64,000 nt of DNA from Rhinopomastus cyanomelas (GCA_013400115.1 VXBP01003486.1:310001-374000); one strand, 5' to 3'. Shown: positions 35,566 through 48,155, numbered from the stretch's first letter. Numbers and translations are program-made. The notes: generated from the letters alone by a model not told the origin.

Positions 35566-35712
35566 CGGTCATTATTTTCCTCTAGTTCTGGAACACCCAT
35601 CCCGTTGTTATGAGAGCCGTCAGTCATTGTTTTCCTGTATTTCCAGTGTATATAAAGTCTTACTCCTGGAGATGGCCCTAAGTAGAACACCCATCTCATT
35701 GTTGCAGGAGTC
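35566..35712 (+). repeat. Degenerate duplicated unit
   Basis: Two related blocks follow one another. The first runs 'ggtcattattttcctctagt' to 'gaacacccatcccgttgtt'. The second runs 'agtcattgttttcctgtatt' to 'gaacacccatctcattgtt'. The second copy contains about 40 additional bases in its middle ('gtgtatataaagtcttactc' and following). It looks like an old local duplication with an indel. The unit matches no repeat I recognise. Confidence 0.6.
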
Positions 35713-36162
35713 CTAGCAGACCATGCTCAGTTACACACTATTACAGTCTGGTACGCAGCTTTGTGTCTAAAGGGAATACATGCAATTCATACTGCATTTT
35801 CTAAAGCTCTCTGAAGTTAAGAGGAGCCAAAACAAGTAGTTAGAAATGTAAGGAGAGGGGGAATTATAAAAAGGAATGGAAAAAAGAAAAGGGATGATCT
35901 CAAAAGCCTTTTTCCTGTGGGTATTTGTAAAGGATAGGGCCTTGGTACTACTCTCTTCCATAATGAGTACATCTCTTTTTTCCAAGCAAATGCATTGCTT
36001 TGGCATACGTTTGGTTAATGGGCTTTTGTGACATGGAAGTGCTACAGGGACTCATTGTCTTCATGTCTTCCTGCTGTCCTTTAAGTCAATATTAGTTTAT
36101 TGAGAAGTGCCACGGTGCAATTAATTTGTCCTTTGAAGGATTCAGATTCATAAATCAGTCTG

Positions 36163-36211
36163 TTTCTCCCTCTTTTTCTCTCTCTCTCTCTTTCTGCAGG
36201 CTTCATGGGGA
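36163..36211 (+). other. Strong 3' splice-like site with 13-nt microexon-like segment
   Basis: A nearly pure pyrimidine tract of about 30 bases, including (CT)7, ends in 'tttctgcag' at 36198. It is followed by GCTTCATGGGGAG and then the donor-like GTAAAC. The geometry fits a 13-nt microexon, but a CT microsatellite next to CAG is also a common accident. No coding context exists. Confidence 0.2.
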
Positions 36212-38144
36212 GGTAAACATTTGCAACAGCCAAAACTCCAAAGGTTGAAAGGTCTCATTCAGAAAGGGCTTCTCAAACAGGATGCTTATCTTAAACATAC
36301 AAATTTGTCCAAACCTTTGTAAGTTTAATTTTTTCATGTGCCATTATTTTCTCTCCAGCTCACTCAAACTCTGCTTCTTACTGTCTCACTATTTTTTGTG
36401 GTTCTTTGTGTTTTATATAGATGAATATTTTGTTTTAAAGCTACTCCAGTGTTCTTTGTACTGAACTGAATGCAAACCTTTTCTAGACTCATTAAAGCTC
36501 AGATAGATACTTTCCTGCCTCTCATTCACTTCCAGTAGTCCTCTTTAATCCTCTGTCATGCTGAAATCCTTCCCCACGTATTGGAGAAGCTGGCAATCTC
36601 CTCTGCACAAGCTACTGTCTTCAGATCTTGTTAGTTAGTGGGAACCACAGGGAGACCCCAAGTGTTAGGATGTGAATGAAGGCTACCAGAGAAGGTGATG
36701 GGTCGGAGACATACACCTCATCAGTCACATCACACTTCAAGATCGGGGCATATATCAGGTCAGGTAACTCACTAGGTCAGGTTGGGGGGTGGAGGGAAAT
36801 AGAGTCTCTTGAGGTTTATAAGGTAGAAAGGAGAAGAAAGAAATGAAAGTATCAAAAGAAAGACAGGGGGGTGTGGGGAAGAACAGATGAATCTCAAAGG
36901 ACAGAGGAAAAAGTTCTTAAACCAGAAAGAAACTAAATTTCTCAGAATTTTTTCAGAAATCCCTGACTTCTTTGCTGATCTCTGCCTTCATCTGTAATCC
37001 CTTATTTGTCAGACTCCTTCAACTGTCTCCCACAGCTCCGAAGAAACTTGTATCCTGTTTTAAATTTGGTTCTTGTTCTGCAACAGCAGAGGCTAAGAAT
37101 AAAGAGAAGGTCTTTCCATTACTACTTCTTGCCTACTTTACTTAGAAATGAAATGGTTTCTTCATGCATTTTATTCTTTCTGCCCCTTCTTCCAGGAGTT
37201 CAAACAGGACTTTCATCAGAGAGTAGCAAATAAGACATAAGCAACGTTCTGCTGCTTTGACTTTCTAGGTTGCAGGATTCTCAGGTTTGCTTTGCACAGA
37301 CTTGTATTTTGGGTTGATTTTTGTTGATTTTTTTTAAGGACTAGGTTGCCATCATTTCTGTGTGCAGACATATGGGTGATTCCAGTATTAATCCCTTTTT
37401 GGGCTGTTCCTTAGCTACTTTGGAAAAAGTAGTAACTGATAATAGCAACAAGTATTTCTAATGCTCTGCAGCTGATACCTCATCCTGATAAAACAGACAT
37501 AATGGAACTTCCCACTCCACCAAAAAACCAATTTAAATTGTCTCTGCTATGTGTCATTATTGCCAGATTTTCAGCCTTTGATAAAATGAAAGGGAATAAA
37601 ATCTCTGTTTAATGAAATATTGCATTCTCATTACAGCAGTGTCCTCACAATAGGGATTCAAATCTCTTTGGGAAGAAGGCAGACCAAATTCAGGCTCCCA
37701 CATTTAGCAAATGCTTTAGCAACAGCTCTAAGGAAAGTCCTAGTGCCAAAGTCATACGTGTTTACAATCCCTGCTCACAGTGAATTGAAAATTGTATGAC
37801 TTATCCCTTTACATGTGTGTCAGCCCCTAAAACAAAAATAATGCAGTCATAGTTATCAGAATCTTGCCTGCAAGTATGAACCTGCACACATATCAGGAGG
37901 GTACAGTGTGTATAAACTGTGACTGAGCATCTCGGTCCCACAGTCAGGGTTTAATCCAGCTCTTAAACTTCTGAGGGTAGAGAAGTAGTCTCTCAGAGGT
38001 TATTTCCATATCTATGAGCCACCTACATAGATGACACTACAGGTAGTAAAATATGCCCTCCTGAACAGTAAATAAAATGAGCAGTTCCTGTTAGAAAGTT
38101 AGTACAGTTTAAAAATGTACCTGCTATTTACTGCAGCATAGATC

Positions 38145-38541
38145 GTAGAATCACACAGTCATCAAGATTGGAAAAGACCTTCAAGACCATCAAGTCCAGC
38201 TGTCCACCCAAACCCCCAACCACTAAACCATCTCCTGAAACACCATGTCTACCTGTTTTTCAAAGCCCTCCAGTAACAGTGCCTCCACCCCCTCCCTGGG
38301 CAGCTTGTTCCAAGGCCTTCCCACTCTTTCTGGGAATTAATTTTTCCTGAGATCCAACCTGACCCCATTTCCTCTTGTCCTATCACTAGTCCCTAGGGAG
38401 AAGAGGCCAACACCCTCCTCACTACACGCCCCTCACTGCACCCCCTCTTCAGGTGGTTGTAGAGAGCAGTGAGGTCTCCTCTCAGCTTCCTCTTCTCCAG
38501 GCTGAGCAGTCCCACCTCACTCAGCCTCTTCTCGTAAGATT
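38145..38541 (-). mobile_element. CR1 LINE copy
   Basis: About 400 bases of reverse CR1: 'gtagaatcacacagtcatca', 'agattggaaaagaccttcaa', 'ccatctcctgaaacaccatg', 'ctccctgggcagcttgttcc', 'ctcttgtcctatcactagtc' and 'gtagagagcagtgaggtctc', ending at 'cctcttctcgtaagattt'. It is the same subfamily as 8981-9194 but longer. Confidence 0.95.
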
Positions 38542-41500
38542 TGTGTACAAATGTTGGTGCAGCAAAATAAGAATCACCTCCTCTTATTTTATCATAACTC
38601 GTTTATAATTTCTCATTGTGAAATACTGGTTCCACAAAGTACCAGTTCTTAATTTAATTATTCTGAAAAACAGGAGTGTGGAATCCAGAAACACTTTCCC
38701 AAAGTTAGATCTATGATGGTGGCAAAGAAGGAATTGAAGTGCTGGAGGAAGGCAGGGGAAAACATGTAGTGCAGTTCTAAAGTGAGTTTGGGACAAACCA
38801 TCAGGAATAAGAAATGTGGAACCAGTCTTACTACTGGGGCTGGCTGAAAGCTGAAATTTCATTCCCTAGATAATGCTTCTGTTATGTGGGTTTTTTCCCC
38901 TGAGCTAAGAGGCAAAAGCAAAACAACTAAGCTTTGCTCACAAAGCAAAGTTCAAAAACCAATTTAAATTGTCTAGGGTTTTGGTCAATCTGTCATTGCA
39001 TAATGTCTTGAGTCACTGCAGTGTCCAGCTCTCTACATGAAAGTGTTTTATAATGGTCACAAATGCCTCAGCAGAGAGCTCTACAACAGACTTTCAGAAT
39101 TTAATGTCTCTGTTGTGGAATTGTCTCTCTCTTCATATTGACATGTAAGACATTGGGGGAGTAAAATATAGATGGGAAAATGCATCAATCTGTTGTATGC
39201 AACCATGACAGAAGACCAGGCCACTCTGGTTGGCTAGTGCTAGTTACTGGTAGTGATACCATGTACATTAGTGCTGAAGTGCAGGTAGCTGACGTTTAAA
39301 AGCTAGGAATCCTCTAATTGATATAATATTATTTTATATCTCAGATACAAGAAACTATTTGAGTGGAAGTTATGTTATTGGTGAGACATAGGACTACGAT
39401 TTCTGTAGTAAACAGGGTAATTTTTCCTAGCTAAATGTTCCAGGCAAGCAGAGATCAGACATCCTGATTATTTTTGGCCAAAATAGTCACTGAAGCTTAT
39501 TGAACTATTCTGAAATATTACTCACCGTTTGGCTTCTGGGGACTTTACACTTTTTCTACTCAGGACTAAGCTCAAACTACTTTCCAGGAACTTCACTGGA
39601 AGATTTTACTGCCCATTTAATCTCTACTTACTTCCTTTTTCTTGTTTCCCTATGATCCTGTTTTCCACGATAGTTAATAAATTATTGAATAAATGGAAAT
39701 AAGTTATTATTAAATTTGTGTAACAGGTACTCTATGACCAATCAGAAGCACCATGTTTTTTCTTTGTACGGAGATCTTCCTGTCTCTTAGGGATGGTTAT
39801 TAATTCCATGGCTGGAAGAAGCTTTATGTTTACAATTGCTGCTTTATGAGGTTGGCTGTTTGATACCAAAGGAGAAATGACTACATCTGCTTGTACATTG
39901 CTTTACCTAGTGCTTAATGATTAAAGCAAATGCCTTTTCCTTTCCTTCTGTGTTCCTTTACATTCCCTTTCAAATTCACAGCATCTGTTAGATAGCTTCT
40001 CATGGCAGAGGTTGATTATATTCTCTTTGATAACAGAAGGTACAAACCTGAACTTGGTTGAGATACGCTGACAGTTTGTTCATAGCACCAAAAGAAAAAC
40101 ATTTATTATTAATATTTAAAATATTGAAATATTTATACCCTGAAGGAACTGCAGGTCAAATAAAGTGGGTAACAACATGTGGTGTTGGTAGTGGACAGTA
40201 TTTGGTGAGGTGCTCAGTAGGAGGCAGACAGCTGTTTTGAAGCCTACCCTATCAAAGTGTGTGCCTGTCCTCACTATCATTAAAAGAACTAATGGGAGTT
40301 GGAGAATGATGGACAGTCTTCTTAATTCGGGCCTCTGGAAATTAGATCATCTGAGCCTATTAATAAATCAAGAATACTGTGACCATGTATCTCACCTGTC
40401 TCATATTTTGGCCTCAACATCCTGTGATGGTACATGTACGCATGTAGACTGCATTCATGTATCTGGGAACTAGGACAAAATCAGTTACAGTTCTGCAATT
40501 TGGTGCTATATCTTACTCAGAAAGCTGTTTCGGGGCCAAGCATTAGTGAGGCAGGTTCCGTAAATAGTCCCATTAATGGCACCTACACTGAGCTGACTTG
40601 TGAGAATAGAGATCTCTCGCTAATGCTAAAGGCACAGCCACTTTAGTGAGCCCTGTGCTGAGGCAAATCCCTAGTGTCTTTCTTCTCCTTCCTAATTTAT
40701 TGCGGTCAGAGATGCTCACGGCAAGAGAATCAAAGCTTCTGATTTGGGAACAGAGTGCATTTGATTTGAAATTTCAGAGGGAACCCCACTCTAAGATGTT
40801 CGGTGCAAGAGCTGCTTGTTCTTGAAAGGTGCATGTGCTGTCCATTGACCAGAGCACGGGTCAGGTAGGTCCCCTTGTGGTTTGAAATGCTTGGCCTCCC
40901 ACAGGGCTGTGCATGCTGGTTATTATCTGTAATCTGAACTGGACTTTGTACAGCAGGGAAGTAACATTTCCTCACAGCCTTCCTTGCTTTACAGTTAGAG
41001 CACTAACCGTGCAGAAGGAGGACGTTTAACTTGCCTGACCTTACAAGCCACGTACTGAATCTCCGTGAGGCTGAGCTGTATTGGGCTGGTCCACACTCCA
41101 GAAGTTTGGCAAATGGTGATGGGTGCCCCAGAGCCACACATAATGTCACATGTGCCACGCTTGGGAATCTATCTGAGCCCTAGCCTGACCTGGTGATAGA
41201 AGTGTCTGCTGTCTCATTTCCTCCAACCAGTGGCAGACTGTTCTACTGCTGCTCTTTGCTGATGACATGTGCTTGTCTCAGCACAAACGTTACAACTGCA
41301 TTTCTTTCAAGCCAGATGTAGTTTGAGTGCTACAGGTTGGCCACTCCTGTTCTGTGAAAGAGGAAAAATTCTATTAAATAAAGGAATAAAGTAGTGGGTG
41401 TAGCCACCTTTAATTAGCATTTCGAGAAATTTCAACAGAGTTTTTAAACATGAAGCAGACTTAGTTTTATTTGCATTTGATCTTAGCGTTATTAAAGATG

Positions 41501-41547
41501 GAGAATTAAAATTCGGAGGCTGACTTTTTGAAGTAGAAGCTGTATTT
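38542..41547. other. Unique non-coding DNA
   Basis: 3 kb without a recognised repeat except one copy of the 21-base word at 38954-38974. Open frames at 40058-40646 (plus) are consecutive but in different frames and lack splice support. 40660-41130 is slightly GC-richer. No gene is called. Confidence 0.5.
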
Positions 41548-41600
41548 GACTAGATGATCTCCGGAGGTCCTCCCAGCCCTTCACATTCTGTGATCCTGCG
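41548..41600 (+). mobile_element. CR1 LINE 3' terminus
   Basis: 'gactagatgatctccggagg', 'tcctcccagcccttcacatt' and the decayed octamers 'ctgtgatcctgcgatg' mark the last 50 bases of a CR1 copy. Confidence 0.85.
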
Positions 41601-44600
41601 ATGTGATTTAGATGTCTCTAAAGCCAACTATAGTCACATCTGTCTTGGGAATCGAGTGTGAAATCTTTCCATTGCTAATCCGGCGTTGGTGGGAATGGTT
41701 GATGATCTTGGCATGCCTACTACAAGATTAAAATGCAAGAAGATAGTAACAAGAATGGGTTTATTATTTTCTATTTCATGACCTGTCTATAAGGGTCTCT
41801 GTGCAACTGTTCCATTAAAATCATGGCAGTGTAATTGGGTAACCAAAGATGTCTGCTTCATTTCAAAAGCTTTCTCATAATCAACAGGAGGCCAAATTTC
41901 CAGTTGTTGTGCCCACCAGGACTTTGAGGGACAAAATCAGAAGCACTGAATGTGAAATCCATATGTGCTATTAGATTAAATAATCAACATCAATCTGAAC
42001 TGTCTGGTCTAGTATACACATACATTGTGTAGTTGGCAGCAGAGATTGTTAAGAGCATGAAATTCATCTGACTGAAGTCCTTTGGTTATAAGAATGGCAA
42101 CCAGTATCTAGACTGGACAGCAGCCCTATAACGCTGGTTGTTTCTATATTTACCACCCACTTCACCTTGTCTGTTGGTACTCCTGCAGTGACTATAGCTC
42201 TGAAGCAGAGATTTTGCAGACTGTCAGGCATTTACTCCTTAACTGTGCATGAAGCAGAGGTTCTCTTTCAGTGGTTCATGGCAATAGGGAGAAAATTTAG
42301 AGATATTAATATAGTAGAAGGACCTAAAACTTTCTAAACCAGCAGAGGATGACTTGTCAGCGATACAGTTGACAGCTGTCACAAGATATAGCATGTGATC
42401 GCTGTGTTTTTCATTAAAACTTGGCAGAATGTGGCAAATTCCCTCTCATTCTCTTACTGTCCCTCTTCTTTTTCCATACTTTCCTACTGTATATGCTGTA
42501 TCCATTTCAGAACAGCAGCGAGTGACTTTAGACATTTCTCAGGGATTATCACTCTTTGTGTGCAGTGATATATCCAAGACATCTAAAAACACCCCAGAAA
42601 TGCTTTGCTTGGAGTATCTTCCTGCTAAAATTGGACTAGCAGTACGACTTGTTTCCTCCCAGCTGAAAGAGGCAGATATTGAAAAGAGGCAAGATAACAG
42701 TTGTTCTTGTTCACAGGAGAGAATGAAAGCCGCACACACTGCATCAAAAATAGTTGAATTTGATTTATGAACTTGTTCAGACTCCCTGAGTTCCTGTTCA
42801 CTGATTGCTGGTTTGCTCTGGACTGTAGTTGAGAAGTCATGAGTGCACCATGTAAAGACACTAACTGAAGCAATTTTGATTTGGATCGCATCCGTTTATC
42901 AGAAGTTCAGTGTAGTGGAAAAGACTTCTGTCAGAGTTTTCCTGAGATTTACTCAATGAGGCCTGAAACACCAGGATGTACTGCAGAGGTTACTTTTGTA
43001 TTAGTGAATCAGGCGGTTTCCAAATGTTCATGGGGTGTGGAGTGTTGCCGAGTTACAACCTTCTGTGGGCAGGTCCCCTCAAGGGTATTCAGCAGCCAGA
43101 ACCCCCGACTTCAAAGCTCTGGATCCCAAGATTGGTCCGAGTTACCTCTTCTACTGATTCCCTTCCTTACATTTGGCCTTTTCCATTGTGAGGGCATGGT
43201 GTGGGAAAACCCCAAGAAGTCATTGTCCTCAATGGGCAAACCCTTCTGCCGTGCTCCTGTAGTGATACTACATATGGCATTGCTGAACATGTTTGTTAAT
43301 TAGGATCTCAAACTGTAAGCACAAGGCAGCTGGTTCTGCTACATCCTCCATCTGCAAGTGATGGGCTTGTGTGAGCAGAAATGAGTGCTAACTGTGGCCC
43401 TAAATGTTTATTTACAAAACTGACAGGAAAGGTTTTGTGGACTTTCTCTCTGTAATGTCCCTTTTCCTTACGGCAGTGTCTTAATAGAAATATTAATAAG
43501 AAATGCAAGTTAAAGGACTTTTGACCCAGTACAAGACACGGGTCTGCCTGAAAGCAGTCATTTGCAGCCAAGTGCCTTGACTTTTGTGACTATAATGGGA
43601 AAAAGTAGCTCTTTTTTTCCTGGTTACTCCTTGAGCTGTTGTATTCAGCCCTTTCTGACCTTAATTTCACCTCTCTCCAGTTTTCTTTCGCAGACACTGT
43701 CGTATCTTTGGCTTAAAAATTCAGTTCATCCCACGCATTTTATGTAGCTTGTGCTGCACAGGCCCATCTCAACTCCACAGCTACATGCTGAAGATGTAGT
43801 ATGCTTGGAAAAGTAAGAAAACTTTCCTGCCTGACATGGATGTGAAAATAAGAACCCAGGTTTTCATCCTCCATCATATTTCTCTGCAGTGGCACAGTCT
43901 CCTCTTTGATTTCACAGCTGTCCAGTCTTAGTCAAGACATTGGCACAGGGTTTTCTGTTTCTGCCTAGAAAGGATGGTTAGAGGATGCCGCAATAGCTTT
44001 TATGTTCCATAATAATGCTCCTACTGGAGTGACTTTTAATAATTTCCATGCCCATAGAAGCCTGGTTTAGAATATAGATTGTTAAAATGATTTCCCAGCC
44101 ATGTGAGTGAAAGGCAAGGGTGACTCTTCCCCTTGTGAACAGGCATTTGCCAGAGACTATCTCAGTGCACCCCAAACACTGGAACACACAGCAGAGAAAT
44201 GTGAATGCAAGGAAAGGGATAACAAAACAGAATGAAGACCAGTGCAGAGAAGAGTGAAAGGAGCAGAGTGTTCAGAGAGCATCTCTGCTGAACCAAATAT
44301 TGGAAAAGAGCAATCATTTGTTTTTTCCAGAACTCCATTTTTCCACGCTGCTGGGCTTGAAGAGGCTACTAACTTGAGATTTAAGGTCAGCATCAGCTTT
44401 CCTGGATCAAATCACACTCTTCAGATGTCCATCTACCCTTTGCACTCCTTCAGAACTCCCCTGAAGGGATTTCTTACTCGGGCAGCTTGGTCTGTGATAA
44501 GCAGAAGAACATGGCCTAAAAACACAAATAATCAGTTATATTTTAATAAACCCCCTGAAGCCTGAAACAGGAGCTCAACAGAGCAGATCACGAAGGAGGG

Positions 44601-45967
44601 TTTCAGTTTACTGTTAATTTCTGTACATTTTCACTACAAGAGTAACTCATTCTTCTCGACTGAAGCCACTGTGGATCATGGGGAGTGATTGTCTGTCAGG
44701 GACACCTCTCAGGCCTCATCAGGGCAAAGAGCTCAAGTTGCCAAAGAGACCTCCTGGATCACTTGCTCATGTTAGGTGATGAGGAGCATGTCAATCCTTC
44801 TGTTGCCCACGAAGCCCAAGAGACTACTAGGATATGGACAATTTGGGATTGTTCATCCTAATATTTATGGGTAAAGGGATTGGAGGTGTCTTCCCTCATG
44901 GAGTATCAGGCCTCTCCTTTAACATCATCAGTAAACATCAGCCTTCATGTAACACCATGGGGGGTTTATATGTTCTTGTATGGCTTTATTGGTTCTTCTG
45001 ACTGCTGCACAAATCCATACCATTGCATGCTTTGAGAAACAGGATGACCCACCTAGCTCCATACTGAAACACTGTGGAATGGCGACAACCAGAACTCATT
45101 ATGCCAGAGATGGCAGGTCACTGTGCCAAACCAGTGTTGTTCTGGAGAGATGCTGCCTTCAGGCGAGCTGGTGGGTTGGGAGCACCCAGGCAGTCAGGCT
45201 GTTTTCTTGACAGCCTTTGTGGCTTAGCTCCAGGAAGAGCTGAAGTGTTTTTGGCATAGGCTATCAATGGATAAAAACCATGTGAACTTCAGCCATCAGT
45301 CTGCTGCACAATGTCCCGGGGCAAAGATGAGCAAGGAGCACTGCAGCAAGGGGGTGGGGAGTGGGGAAGATTAATTGAGCCAAGTGGGGTCTGTACTTTG
45401 TTCTGATATTTTTACTGGCAGAAATGCTGCTGTAGTCCTTTGCAAAGCTTCAGACTTCTCAGTTTACTGTGTGTAACTCTTGGATCAAACTATCAAAATG
45501 CAGTTTAAAGAACCTCAAGAGATTCAGAGTATGGAAATTATTATGATATATACTAGACAATCCTAGACTCTTTTAAAACTTCAAGGTCTCATAAACAGAG
45601 TCTCCTGCCTTCTTAATATTTGTAGTCTATAATTATATCTCTGTGAAAGATGTGGGCCTTGGCTTTAGCATTTATTGGTCTAAATTCTTGCTCTGCTCCT
45701 GTGATTTCAGTATGACTGGATCCCCACAGTTATCAGTAAGCTCGTGTTTTGTGGAATCACACATTCCAGTTTTAGCCATGCCAAGTTCCCTGCATTGAAA
45801 GCTCTTGTTTAGAGGGGAAGGAAGAGGGTTGTTGAAAAGCAGAACCTTTTTTGTAGAACAACTAAGAAGTCCTTGATGTGTTCATTTATTATTTTTCTAT
45901 TTCATTATATGAAAAGTAGGTAGGAGGGAAAGAAAAACGCCACTTTGTCCCTTGTGGAATGCACACA
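41601..45967. other. Unique non-coding DNA
   Basis: 4.4 kb with no recognised repeat. The plus-strand frames at 42429-42770 and 42881-43303 (113 and 140 codons) were considered, but I found no splice context or familiar motif. A G-rich run (GGGGG T GGGG AGT GGGG) lies at 45350-45366. No gene is called. Confidence 0.5.
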
Positions 45968-46519
45968 TTTTGAGCCAGCAGTGTGTCCAGGTGGCCAAGA
46001 AGGCCAATGGCATCCTGGTTTGTATTAGAAACTGTGTCCAGCAGAAGTAGGGAGGTGATTGTCCCCCTGTACTCAGCACTGGTGAGGCCGCACCTTGAGT
46101 ACTGTGTCCCATTTTGAGCATCTCAGTACAAGGGAGACACTGAGGTGCTGGGACAAGCTGGTGAGGGGCCTGGAGAATAAATCTTATGAGGAGAGATTGA
46201 GAGAGTTGGAGCTGTTTAGTTTGAGGAATAGGAGGCTAAGGCTCTCTAGCAACAGGACCAGAGAGAAGGGCTTCAATCTTCAACAGGGTAGGTTTAGATT
46301 GGACATCAGGAAAAAATTCTTCACAAAGAGAGTGGTCAAGCACTACTGGAATTGGTGCCCAAGATGGTGGTTGAGTCCCCATCCCTAGATGTGTTGAAAA
46401 GTCACTTAGATGTAGTGTTGGGGGATCTGATTTTGGGGTGAATTTGTAGAGTAGGGTTGGTGGTTGGACTTGATGATCATTCCAGGGATCTTTTCCAACA
46501 TGAATGATTCTATGATTCC
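45968..46519 (+). mobile_element. CR1 LINE copy with in-frame ORF2 deletions
   Basis: About 550 bases ending in 'gaatgattctatgattcc'. The 5' part keeps ORF2 sequence upstream of that in the 15770 copy ('ccagcagtgtgtccaggtgg', 'ccaagaaggccaatggcatc'). Compared with 15770 it lacks about 20 bases near 46150 and about 70 near 46230. The latter leaves the frame open (RNRRLR joined to LSSNRTREKG). The 3' part is near identical to 15770, including 'gttgggggatctgattttgg' and 'gtagggttggtggttggact'. Confidence 0.96.
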
Positions 46520-47597
46520 AAGTGTGGTGGTCTAAGTACTTTAAGAGATCTGCAGAAGCCATAGGTATTTGTTACTGCTAAAGAAAGAGGAAACAAACAG
46601 GAAACATCCCAGCTCTGTGTTTGCACTCTGTTAAGGCTAGGGATTTGTTTTTAATTTCATATTCTTTTTTTATTTAAAAACCACCCCAATATATTTGATA
46701 TCATTTTCTTTTAGTTTCACATGCTGTAATTGTTTTAAAAGACCTAACCTGGAAAATGAGACCAAATGAAAAAATATATGCATTTAATATATTTCAACCT
46801 GAGAGCCAAATACCCATCCCACATCCACCAATTCACACCAGTTCCATTTCAGCCAGTGGGAATACGATGGTGTGGGATCAGTTCTTGATCTGCCAAGGGC
46901 AGTCATCTCAACAGTATGTGAAACCCATACATTTGCAATGAAAGAAAATCCCTTAATTGCTAGTGGAGGCTGGTGACATCTGAAAGTGGATAGGCAAACC
47001 TGTCACAGGGCCAGGACCAGAGCCAGTTCAGTGCATCTGGTAAAGATCAGAGAGTGTTAAACTTGCCTCTGCCTGTGATGCAGAGCCTTGTCTGCCGACT
47101 GCAGGCCTGGGTATCGAGTAGCACAAACAAATGCAGACTGTAGGATCACTCCTTAGGTGACTACTTTGCAAACTCCTTCTGTCTTCAGCTTTAATGCAGC
47201 GTCGAACATTCCAGGGGGTAGATGGCTATTTTGAAGCACTTTTATTTAAACTACATAAGAGCAAAAACATTCCATGGACTTTCTCCTTTATGCTTTACAT
47301 GTCTGTTGTTCAGCATCTATTATTCAGCTGCTTGCAAAGATTATCTGTTTTTCATAGCTGTAGATTATAAGGATATCTATAAATTATTGCTTAACACAAG
47401 CAAGTAATTCTACATGTGTAATAAAAGTCTTACAGTGACTGTGAGTAGCTAGAACTCTGAGAAGGGCTGGCAAGCAAAATTATGAAGCCACAAAAAACAC
47501 TGTTTTTAGGGTTTTATTTATACATTGAATGTAGTAAAGGAAGATGTGGATACTGCTACCTGACTTTGAAAAAGGGCTTCGTAAAGTTCACTTTTCA
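46520..47597. other. Unique non-coding DNA
   Basis: About 1 kb between two plus-strand CR1 copies, AT-rich with A/T runs near 46660-46760. Nothing recognisable. Confidence 0.55.
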
Positions 47598-47881
47598 CAA
47601 GGGCAGGGAACAACAGGATGAGAGGTCATGGTTTTAAGCTGGAAAAGGGCAGGTTTAGGCTGGACATCGGGAAAAAGTTCTTAACCATGAGGGTGCTGGA
47701 TCCCTGGAACAGGCTGCCTAGAGAGGTGGCAGAGGCCCCATCCCTGGAGACGTTCAGCATCAGGCGGGATGGGGCTCTGAGCAGTCTGTTCTAGTTAGAA
47801 ATGTCCCTGCCTGTTGTAGGGGGGTTGGCCTAGATGACCCTTGGAGATCCCTTTCAACCCAGTACATTCTATGATTCTGTG
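47598..47881 (+). mobile_element. CR1 LINE 3' region
   Basis: About 285 bases of well-kept CR1: 'gggcagggaacaacaggatg', 'gcaggtttaggctggacatc', 'gggaaaaagttcttaaccat', 'tccctggaacaggctgccta', 'ggcctagatgacccttggag' and 'cattctatgattctgtg'. The subfamily differs from that of the 45968 copy. Confidence 0.95.
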
Positions 47882-48056
47882 AAACCCTGAGGTAGGTCAG
47901 CTGAACTCATAGCTCAGTAACAATAGGTGAATGTTTGCCTCACGTTCTTCCTGTTTTCAAGATTTGTTTTTATGTTGGTTGTTTTCTTGATGATTAGAAC
48001 CACCTGATTCACAGACATTACAATCTAGTACCTTGTTCTGCTTTGTCTTCCTGCAG

Positions 48057-48155
48057 GTGTAGTCCATTCAGCCCCTTCAGTGCTGCAGAAGAAACTGTTG
48101 CCAAACTGGAAATCAAGCCCTGAAGCTGTGTACGAGCATCTACACCCAGTTACAG
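48057..48155 (+). CDS. Candidate cassette exon (99 bp, phase 1-1)
   Basis: A textbook acceptor 'ctgctttgtcttcctgcag' precedes, and a textbook donor ACAG-GTAAGAG follows, exactly 99 bases. One frame is open throughout: VVHSAPSVLQKKLLPNWKSS followed by PEAVYEHLHPVT. It uses two bases to finish an incoming codon and leaves one, so the exon is symmetric and can be skipped without shifting the frame. Hand-counted G+C at codon positions 1/2/3 is about 62/37/47, a coding-like order. The other two frames contain stops. I do not recognise the peptide, and no phase-compatible partner was proven. It could also be an exon of a long non-coding RNA. Confidence 0.35.

Larger units (their letters stand above)
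32166..38144. other. CR1-free non-coding stretch with AT-rich blocks
   Basis: 6 kb with no CR1. It contains a possible 42-bp exon (33317-33358), AT-core-rich sequence at 34140-34200, a partly duplicated unit (35566-35712) and a pyrimidine tract with a 3' splice-like site (36163-36198). A purine-rich tract lies at 36775-36900. One copy of a 21-base word repeated 1.4 kb away sits at 37523-37543. No gene is demonstrable. Confidence 0.5.

Noticed and set aside
42881..43303. Plus-strand frame of 140 codons
   Set aside because: No ATG-based start context, no motif and no splice support; probably chance.
45350..45366. G-rich run as a G-quadruplex
   Set aside because: Only three tracts of four or more Gs are present; a fourth tract within loop range is missing.
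46095..46388. 97-codon open frame as a host gene
   Set aside because: It is CR1 ORF2 sequence with internal deletions, within the element at 45968-46519.
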